Source of the DNA: Falsiroseomonas ponticola
GTDB lineage: Bacteria > Pseudomonadota > Alphaproteobacteria > Acetobacterales > Acetobacteraceae
Assembly: GCF_016805305.1 (NCBI RefSeq)
Contig: NZ_JAERQN010000003.1
Location: forward strand, 62,001 to 126,000
DNA length: 64,000 nt
Reading direction: 5' to 3'
Each line of letters begins with the position of its first letter. Position 1 is the stretch's first letter. Below the pieces are notes generated by a model that had not been told where the DNA came from, did no database searches, and saw only the letters and a list, made by a program, of their open reading frames with translations. This document shows positions 58,174 to 64,000 of the stretch, piece by piece. Made by a program: the position numbers and the translations under genes.

Positions 58174-58997
58174 TCGGCCTGCTCCTCTGCCTCCCCGCCG
58201 CGCTGATCCTCGGCGTGGGCTTCGTCTGGCCGGTGGCGCTGCTGGCGCGGATCAGCCTGAACCGCACCACCGACATGGGCGCGATGGAGGAGGCCTTCAG
58301 CCTCGAGACCATGGCGAAGCTGGTGGAGGATGATTTCACCTGGGAGCTCGCCTGGAACACCGCGACGCTGTCCGCCACCTGCGGCGCCATCGCCGTCGCG
58401 CTCGCCCTGCCGGTCGCGTTGCTGATCCGGAGCGCGCCGCCGCAATGGCGCGGCCTGCTCTCCCTCATGGCCGTGGCGCCGCTGCTCGTCTCCTCCACCG
58501 CCCGCATCGTGGGCTGGATGGCGATCCTCGGCGACCGCGGGATGATCAACGCGATGCTCGCCTGGATCGGCCTTGTCGATGATCCCGTCAGGCTCATCAA
58601 CAACTGGACCGGCGTGCGCATCGGCCTGACGGAAAGCCTGATGCCCTATGCCTGCCTCGTCCTCATCGCGGGGCTTGGGCGCCTGGATTCGCGGCTGGAG
58701 GAAGCGGCCGCCACGCTCGGCGCGACCCGCACCAAGACCTTTCTCCGCGTCACGCTGCCACTCGCCGCGCCGGCGCTGGCCGCCGCCTTCCTGCTGGTCT
58801 TCGTGCTCGGCGTCTCCGCCTTCGTCACGCCGCGGCTGATGGGTGGCGGGCGCGTCTTCGTCGTGGCCACGGAAATCTTCGACCTGGCGCTGGAGACGGT
58901 GGACTGGCCCGCCGCTGCCGCCATGGCGATGCTGCTGCTGGGATCGCTGGCGCTGGCCATGGCGCTGCGTGGCCTGGTCGCGAAGGTGGCGCGATGA
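58170..58997 (+). CDS. ABC transporter permease (PotB-like)
   Basis: A 275-residue inner-membrane permease with about six helices and the EAA loop EEAAATLGATRTKTFLRVTLP that docks on the ATPase. It starts with GTG within the ATPase stop. The next permease overlaps it by four bases. Class: polyamine/iron/opine importers. Confidence 0.95.
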   Translation: MIGLLLCLPAALILGVGFVWPVALLARISLNRTTDMGAMEEAFSLETMAKLVEDDFTWELAWNTATLSATCGAIAVALALPVALLIRSAPPQWRGLLSLMAVAPLLVSSTARIVGWMAILGDRGMINAMLAWIGLVDDPVRLINNWTGVRIGLTESLMPYACLVLIAGLGRLDSRLEEAAATLGATRTKTFLRVTLPLAAPALAAAFLLVFVLGVSAFVTPRLMGGGRVFVVATEIFDLALETVDWPAAAAMAMLLLGSLALAMALRGLVAKVAR

Positions 58998-59782
58998 GGC
59001 CGGGCTGGGTGCTGCGCCTGGCCGCGATCTGCGGCTATGCGCTGCTGTTGGCGCCGGCCCTGCTGGTCTGCGCCATCTCCTTCTCCGCCGGCGATTTTCT
59101 CACCTTTCCGCCGCCAGGGCTGTCGCTGCGCTGGTATGCGGCCCTTGTCTCCAATGCCGAGTTGATGGCTGCACTCCGGAATTCTGCCGTGCTGGCGGCC
59201 GTCGTCGCGGTGATCGCGCTGCTGGCGGGTGGACCCGCGGCCTATGCCATCGCGCGGCTGGACTTTCCCGGGCGTGGCGCAATCGCCGGCTTCCTCGCGG
59301 CACCGCTGCTGCTGCCGACGCTGGTGCTGGGCCTTGCCCTCCTGCTGGCGTTGCAACCCGTGAAGCTCGCGGCCACCTGGCCGGGCCTGGTGCTGGCCCA
59401 TGCCATGGTCGCCATCCCCTTCGCCGTCCGCATCATGACCACCGCCTTCGGAGCCGTGCCGAAGGACCTGGAGGAAGCCGCCTGGACGCTCGGCGCCACG
59501 CCCTTCCAGGCGGCGCTCCGCGTCACGCTGCCCATCGCGGCGCCCGGGGCGATCGCCGCCGGCGCGCTCTGCTTCCTCGTCTCCTTCGACGAGACCGTCA
59601 TCAGCCTGTTCCTGGTGGGCCCCCGCCTCTCCACCCTGCCGGTCGAGATGTTCCGCTACGCCGAGAATCGCACCGACCCCCTCGTCGCCGCGCTGGCGAT
59701 GACGCTGATCATCGTCGCCCTTGCCGTTGTCCTGCTGGTGGAACGCCTGGTCGGCTTCACCCGCGCCGTTGGAAGGAACTGA
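58994..59782 (+). CDS. ABC transporter permease (PotC-like)
   Basis: A 262-residue second permease, with six helices and the EAA loop EEAAWTLGATPFQAALRVTLP. It overlaps the previous permease by four bases (ATGA). With its partner it forms the heterodimeric channel. The RraA-like gene follows after four bases. Confidence 0.95.
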   Translation: MRPGWVLRLAAICGYALLLAPALLVCAISFSAGDFLTFPPPGLSLRWYAALVSNAELMAALRNSAVLAAVVAVIALLAGGPAAYAIARLDFPGRGAIAGFLAAPLLLPTLVLGLALLLALQPVKLAATWPGLVLAHAMVAIPFAVRIMTTAFGAVPKDLEEAAWTLGATPFQAALRVTLPIAAPGAIAAGALCFLVSFDETVISLFLVGPRLSTLPVEMFRYAENRTDPLVAALAMTLIIVALAVVLLVERLVGFTRAVGRN

Positions 59783-59786
59783 ATCC

Positions 59787-60452
59787 ATGGCCCGCTACGT
59801 CGTCGAACCCATGCCGGGGCAGATCAGCGCGGAAGTCATCGAACTGCTGGAGAAGACGGAGACCGCGACCGTCGGCCATTGGCGCCACTGGGGCTTCTGC
59901 GACCGGAAGATCCAGGGCCTGCTGCGCCGCCGCGTCGCCGGCACGGCCGTCACCGTCCAGATCCCGGGGCCCGACTCGACCCTGCTGCACCACGCGCTCG
60001 GCCTGCTGCGGCCGGGCGACGTGCTGGTGGTGGATCGCCTCGGCGATGACCGCCACGCCTGCTGGGGCGGCGGCGTCACCGTCGCCGCCAAGGCCGCCGG
60101 CGCCAAGGCCGGCATCGTGGACGGCGCCTGCACCGATATCGAGGAGGTGGAGGCCAGTGACTTCCCGCTGTGGTGCCGCGGCCTGGCGCCGATCACGACG
60201 CGCATCTACGACCTCGGCGGGCGGATGAACGTGCCGGTCGCCATCGGCGGCGTCGTCGTCATGCCCGGCGATGCCGTGCTGGCCGACGAATCCGGCGTTC
60301 TGATCCTGCCGCCCGGAGAGGCCGAGGCCGAGGCCCGCGCCGCCATCGCCCGCCAGGAACGCGGCCTCGGCGTCCAGGCGCGCTGCGCGGCGGGCGAGAA
60401 GCTCGGTGACATCAGCGGCGCCACGGCGAAGGTCCTCGCCGGGCTTGCATGA
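59787..60452 (+). CDS. RraA-family protein (aldolase/decarboxylase-like)
   Basis: A 221-residue protein of the RraA/HMG-aldolase fold. The core is LRPGDVLVVDRLGDDRHACWGG, followed by KAGIVDGACTDIEEV, in which the GDxxxA-type and DGxxRD-type positions of 4-hydroxy-4-methyl-2-oxoglutarate aldolase are partly kept (the second reads DGACTD, lacking the arginine). Because it is last in an importer operon it probably acts on the imported compound, by inference, rather than on RNase E. Confidence 0.85.
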   Translation: MARYVVEPMPGQISAEVIELLEKTETATVGHWRHWGFCDRKIQGLLRRRVAGTAVTVQIPGPDSTLLHHALGLLRPGDVLVVDRLGDDRHACWGGGVTVAAKAAGAKAGIVDGACTDIEEVEASDFPLWCRGLAPITTRIYDLGGRMNVPVAIGGVVVMPGDAVLADESGVLILPPGEAEAEARAAIARQERGLGVQARCAAGEKLGDISGATAKVLAGLA

Positions 60453-60491
60453 GGGCGCGGCCCTTGCGATGCAGGGGAGGCCCGCTGGCAC

Positions 60492-60564
60492 GGGCCCGTA
60501 GCTCAATGGTCAGAGCGGGCCGCTCATAACGGCTTGGTTGCAGGTTCGAGTCCTGCCGGGCCCA
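60492..60564 (+). tRNA. tRNA with anticodon CAU, probably tRNA-Ile2
   Basis: A full cloverleaf: acceptor GGGCCCG/CGGGCCC, D stem GCTC/GAGC, anticodon stem GGCCG/CGGCT with loop CTCATAA (CAU at 60525-60527), a five-base variable loop, T stem GCAGG/CCTGC, and discriminator A. CCA is not encoded (ATTTT follows). The variable loop TGGTT and the stem resemble isoleucine-2 tRNAs whose C34 is modified to lysidine, but elongator Met tRNA has the same anticodon loop. Confidence 0.93.
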
Positions 60565-60614
60565 TTTTCCGCGGCCGCGTAGCGGCGCGGGGCACTGCCC
60601 CGCGAGCGGAAAAT
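60564..60614 (+). repeat. Nested inverted repeat directly after the tRNA
   Basis: Outer arms ATTTTCCGC (60564-60572) and GCGGAAAAT (60606-60614) enclose a perfect hairpin CGCGGGGC-ACT-GCCCCGCG (60586-60604). The outer arm begins on the discriminator base of the tRNA, so it could affect 3' trailer processing. Confidence 0.7.
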
Positions 60615-60634
60615 CCGCCGGAGGCATGAGAATC

Positions 60635-60665
60635 CCGGCGCGCAGCGCCGGTCCTTCTTCTTTTT
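60635..60665 (+). terminator. Intrinsic terminator of the tRNA transcript
   Basis: Stem CCGGCGC/GCGCCGG with loop GCA, followed by TCCTTCTTCTTTTT. About 70 bases beyond the tRNA. The remaining bases up to 60824 hold only further GC-rich short dyads (for example GGGCTCCGCCC) and no gene I can support. Confidence 0.75.
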
Positions 60666-60824
60666 GCGGCACCATGGGCGCCGTCCCCGTGGTGAGGGCT
60701 CCGCCCTCCCCACACCCCACCCGCCAGGGGCGAACCGCCCATGGACCGTCATCAGTGGCACCCGCCTCCCATCACACGCGCCGGTAGTCTATGATCGCTC
60801 CATGACGATCGTTCAGGCCCACCC

Positions 60825-61841
60825 ATGACCGACGCGCTGACCGAGGCCCGATCCCTCAGCGCGGAATACGGGGAGGCCTTCGCCAACCACACCCCCATGG
60901 TCCTGCACGCCCAGCGCCGCCTGGGCGGCACCGAAGCCGATGCGCGACGCTTCCTCGACGCCTATCTCCGCGACAACCACCTGGCCCCCACCCCACCCTC
61001 CGACGTCACCATCACCCAGCTCAACTGGACGCTCCGCCTCGGCGAACGCCCTGCCCAGGCGGCCTACCGCGCCTTCTTCCGCGCCGAACTCGCCCGGCTC
61101 GGCACCGCCGAGGCGCTGGCCAGCCGCTACCTGCCCCGCCTGCTGCCGGGCCTCGCCGCCAGCGCCCTGCACGCGCTGATGCGCCTCGCCTATGCGCGCG
61201 ACGCCGGGGATGCGGAGGAGGTTGCCGACAGCCTCGGCTACTGGGCCGCCACCTACCTGCCGCTGGGGGAGGGCGTGGGCCTGAAGCCCGTCACGGCCGA
61301 ACCCCTCGGCGTGCTGGCGCGCGTGGCGGCGGAACCGACCCTGGCCGAGCTCACCTTCGATGACGGCCTGCTCTGGCACGCCATGCGCAAGGTGGCGCGG
61401 ATGCCCGCCTTCTCGCCCGTGCATGACTGGCTGGAGGTGCGCGACGACACGCTGGACCGCATCGCCCGCGATTCGCTGCTGGTGCTGGCGCACACCATGG
61501 AATTCTGCGCCATCCACGCCGTGACCGGCGCGCATTGGCTGCGCCTGGTGCTGCCGCTCCTGAAGACGGAGGACCAGAAGCGCGCCATCCGCTTCTTCTG
61601 GCAGGCCATCGCCTCCGTCTATCCGAAGATGGGTTTTCCTCAGCCGCTCGCGGCGGAAGAAGCGGAGGCCATGCGCGCGCTGCCCGCCCCCGACTGGCCG
61701 GAGATCGCCGCCGCCGCCTGCGCCAGCGACGACGAGCACGACGTCTCGCTCGCCTATTCCTGCCGCTGCGAGGAGGAATTCCGCGGCGACCGCCTCTACC
61801 GCGTGGTGGCGGCGCGGCGCCTCGGCCTCATCACGCCCTAA
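60825..61841 (+). CDS. Questin oxidase-like protein (DUF4243)
   Basis: A 338-residue helical protein of the family named after fungal questin oxidase/AflY, Baeyer-Villiger-type enzymes of polyketide pathways. Conserved His-containing blocks are seen: NHTPMVLHA near the front, ALHALMRLAYA, FCAIHAVTGAHWLR and DEHDVSLAYSCRCEEEF. Bacterial members have no proven role. It starts 60 bases after a stretch of dyads and overlaps the cyclase gene tail by four bases. Confidence 0.82.
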   Translation: MTDALTEARSLSAEYGEAFANHTPMVLHAQRRLGGTEADARRFLDAYLRDNHLAPTPPSDVTITQLNWTLRLGERPAQAAYRAFFRAELARLGTAEALASRYLPRLLPGLAASALHALMRLAYARDAGDAEEVADSLGYWAATYLPLGEGVGLKPVTAEPLGVLARVAAEPTLAELTFDDGLLWHAMRKVARMPAFSPVHDWLEVRDDTLDRIARDSLLVLAHTMEFCAIHAVTGAHWLRLVLPLLKTEDQKRAIRFFWQAIASVYPKMGFPQPLAAEEAEAMRALPAPDWPEIAAAACASDDEHDVSLAYSCRCEEEFRGDRLYRVVAARRLGLITP

Positions 61842-62614
61842 TCGTCGAGGATCGCGACCGCCCGGCACCAGCCGCCCGACGCCGCCTTGATCTTCACCGG
61901 CAGGCAGGAAACGGTGAAGCCGGTCGGCGGCAGCTGGTCGAGGTTGGTCAGCTTCTCGATCTGGCAGTAGCCGGCTTCCCGCCCCGCCTTGTGGCCTTCC
62001 CAGATCAGGCTGGCATCGCCGGTCTCCGCCACCCGCGCCTTGGTGTGGATGAAGGGCGCGTCCCAGGACCAGCCATCGGTGCCCACCACGCGCACGCCCT
62101 GGCCGGTCAGCCACAGCGTCGCCTCCCGCCCGAAGCCGCAGCCGCGCGCGACATAGTCGGGGCGCCCGTAGCAGGCGCCGGCCGCCGTGTTCGCCAGCAC
62201 GATGTCGCCGGGCCGCAGCACATGGCCGATCGCGGCCAGCGCCGCCTGCACCTCCGCGGCACTCACCACATGGCCATCCGCCATGTCGCGGAAATCCAGC
62301 TTCACCCCCGGCCCGATGCACCAATCCAGCGGCACCTGGTCGATCGTCAGCGCCGGCGCGCCGCCATCCATGGTGCTGGCGTAATGCCAGGGCGCATCGA
62401 GGTGGGTGCCGTTATGGGTGGTCAGCTGGATCATCTCGATCGCCCAGCCCTCCCCATCCGGCAGCTGGTCGGGGCGGATGCCAGGGAAGAAGCCCAGCAG
62501 CTGGCCGACCGTCTCCTTGTGCGCGCGATACTCGATATGCGGGCCGAGGCCCGGCGGGTCCGCCGCGACATCGTTCTCGAGCGCGAGGGACAGGTCGATG
62601 ATCCGGCGCGGCAT
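61838..62614 (-). CDS. Cyclase-family metal-dependent hydrolase (KynB-like)
   Basis: A 258-residue protein with the cyclase/kynurenine formamidase metal motif HNGTHLDAPWHY and a later HTKARV block. The family opens N-formyl or cyclic amide and lactone bonds. The ATG at 62614 gives MPRRIIDLSLALEND, the normal front; a longer open frame exists upstream but belongs to the barrel gene's other frame. It is below the outer-membrane gene by 79 bases on the same strand. Confidence 0.9.
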   Translation of the reverse strand: MPRRIIDLSLALENDVAADPPGLGPHIEYRAHKETVGQLLGFFPGIRPDQLPDGEGWAIEMIQLTTHNGTHLDAPWHYASTMDGGAPALTIDQVPLDWCIGPGVKLDFRDMADGHVVSAAEVQAALAAIGHVLRPGDIVLANTAAGACYGRPDYVARGCGFGREATLWLTGQGVRVVGTDGWSWDAPFIHTKARVAETGDASLIWEGHKAGREAGYCQIEKLTNLDQLPPTGFTVSCLPVKIKAASGGWCRAVAILDD

Positions 62615-62693
62615 GCCAGCGATTCCTTCCGGGACGTGGCCGGAGCCTATTCCTTCCGTGCCCCCGCGCCAGCCCGCCCTGCCGTGGTGCGCC

Positions 62694-63884
62694 TCAGAAG
62701 CCCTGGCGCCACCCCACCAGCACCAGCCCGGCATCGGTGCTGCCGCGCCCGCCTTGCTCCGTGCCCGCGCGGGCGCGGGACCAGCCGATATCGGCGGTGA
62801 AGCCGAGGCCCAGCTCCCGCCCCACGCTCGCCTCCAGATAGGTGGCGCGCGCCACGCCATTGGCGCTGCGGTCGCGGTTCTCCACCTGCCAGCCCAGCGA
62901 GGCGCGCCAGGGGCCATAGGTGGTCTGCGCCGCCAGCGTGGTGATGGTGCGGCGTTCGCTGATCGGCACCGGCGTGCCGTCCACCTCCTCCACCGGCCGC
63001 CCGCCGGCGTTGCGGAACCGCACCGCCTCCGCGAACAGGGTCGTGGAGACCTCCTCGGTCCAGGGGATCTCCCAGGTCGCGCCGATGGCGGTGCCCCATT
63101 CCCGCGCGCGTCCATCCGTGCCAGCGCCGCGCGACAGCACCGCGACCTGGTAGGTGAATCCGGGCAGGGCGCCGATCCGCTCCCCCTCCAGCGCCACCGC
63201 GGCGTTGTCCAGCGCCCCGGTATTGCCCGCGCCGCCCAGCCCCCGGCTGTTGCGGCGGTAGCGATCGGCCTCGTCCCGCCCGAAGCGCTTGCGCGTGATC
63301 GCGGTAGAGGAGAGGGAGGTCGTGTCGAAGGTGAAGACGGCGGCGGAGAGCCGATGCTCTCCCCAGCCATCGGCGTCATCCAGCACCGTCGCCCGCGCCC
63401 CGAAGCCCAGGCTTTCCGAGACTTCGTAGATCGAGACCTGGTCGGTCAGCCGGATGCCCGGCAAATTGTCCCAGCCCCGCCCGAATGGCGCGGTGAACTT
63501 GCCCGCCGTCAGCGTCAGCCGCGGATCGGCCCGCCATTCGGCATAGAGGGCATCGACCCAGGCTCCCTGGTCCTGGAAGGCGCGGTCCTGCCCGTCGGTC
63601 GGGCCGCCGGCCACGGGTTCGAACTTCAGCACGCCCTGGATGGTGAAGCTCTCCGCCAGGTGCAGCCCGGCGGAAAGCTCGCTCTTGGTGTAGAGGTCGC
63701 GAAAGCGGTCCGTTCGCGACGGCGCGCGATAGGTGGACACGCCATAGAGGTCGATCGCCAGCTCGCCGCTGACATGCGGCACGAAGCCGGCCTGGGTGCG
63801 CACCTCCTGCGCCCCGGCCGGGGAATGGCTCGCGGCCAGCATCGCCGCCGCCGCCCCGGTCATGATCCACCGCATCCAGTCCAC
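62694..63884 (-). CDS. Outer-membrane beta-barrel protein, porin-like
   Basis: A 396-residue exported protein. The signal peptide ends near AGA, then alternating amphipathic strands run throughout (for example ESFTIQGVLKFEPV, LTLTAGKFTAPFGRGWD), ending in the terminal phenylalanine LVLVGWRQGF that is recognised for barrel assembly. The GKFTAPFGRGWDNLPG element is like phosphate-selective or carbohydrate porins. The last 116 bases of the window upstream of it hold no other gene. Confidence 0.8.
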   Translation of the reverse strand: MDWMRWIMTGAAAAMLAASHSPAGAQEVRTQAGFVPHVSGELAIDLYGVSTYRAPSRTDRFRDLYTKSELSAGLHLAESFTIQGVLKFEPVAGGPTDGQDRAFQDQGAWVDALYAEWRADPRLTLTAGKFTAPFGRGWDNLPGIRLTDQVSIYEVSESLGFGARATVLDDADGWGEHRLSAAVFTFDTTSLSSTAITRKRFGRDEADRYRRNSRGLGGAGNTGALDNAAVALEGERIGALPGFTYQVAVLSRGAGTDGRAREWGTAIGATWEIPWTEEVSTTLFAEAVRFRNAGGRPVEEVDGTPVPISERRTITTLAAQTTYGPWRASLGWQVENRDRSANGVARATYLEASVGRELGLGFTADIGWSRARAGTEQGGRGSTDAGLVLVGWRQGF

Positions 63885-64000
63885 CTTTCCGCCGCGTGAC
63901 GCGCAGGATAGCCGAACGCGTCACGAGGCGTCAGGATCGCATGGCCGGGCGAATGGATGGTTTCCGCCCGGGCGGGTTCAGAACCCCCGCCAGCCCAGCC

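Noticed and set aside
60492..60824. tRNA as an integration site of a genomic island
   Set aside because: No integrase, no repeated tRNA 3' end further on, and the genes that follow look like the rest of the chromosome.

Overview
The window is chromosomal DNA of a very GC-rich alphaproteobacterium. It most resembles Acetobacteraceae of the Roseomonas type, judged from product similarity as I remember it and from gene order (YbbA-YbbP-TesA, ferredoxin next to CarD, Lrp-TrxB-LysR, CarB-GreA-threonine deaminase, DnaG-RpoD). No taxonomy search was possible. I saw no transposase, integrase, phage gene or CRISPR array. Almost every base is coding, with short operons and many start/stop overlaps.

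Layout. 0-5 kb: a lipoprotein, then a minus-strand set with a copper-handling cluster (DUF2946, YcnI, an unknown Cys protein, PCu(A)C), a cupin and a GST. Next come a Bax-inhibitor protein and a deaminase. 5-10 kb: the YbbP/YbbA exporter divergent from a TesA-like esterase, and ThpR. 10-16 kb: CysD without CysN, CarD with a histone-like tail, a seven-iron-type ferredoxin, an S4 protein and a Suv3-type helicase with a repetitive basic tail. 16-23 kb: an MFS permease, a phosphoesterase, a lipid kinase and aconitase. 23-28 kb: CcmAB, then a membrane-fusion protein with a PilZ-bearing glycosyltransferase, which looks like a cyclic-di-GMP-controlled exopolysaccharide synthase. 28-34 kb: a PEP-mutase family enzyme, a structured intergenic region, LysR, TrxB, Lrp and two enzymes.

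34-44 kb is a long minus-strand array carA-lysE-lysE-small membrane protein-carB-greA-threonine deaminase-GFA. CarA starts with a Cro/YdaS-like helix-turn-helix, and the divergent carA/yqeY gap holds two nearly identical palindromes. This is the strongest candidate for an undescribed regulatory arrangement. 44-49 kb: dnaG, rpoD and a GNAT protein. 49-51.5 kb: a secreted RTX protein with a duplicated N-terminal domain. 51.6-54.5 kb: proton-pumping and soluble pyrophosphatases. 54.7-60.5 kb: an exported MetX-like protein and a spermidine/putrescine-type ABC importer with an RraA-like protein; the importer's ribosome binding site is folded into a hairpin. 60.5-64 kb: a CAU tRNA with strong 3' hairpins, a questin-oxidase-like protein, a cyclase-family hydrolase and an outer-membrane barrel.
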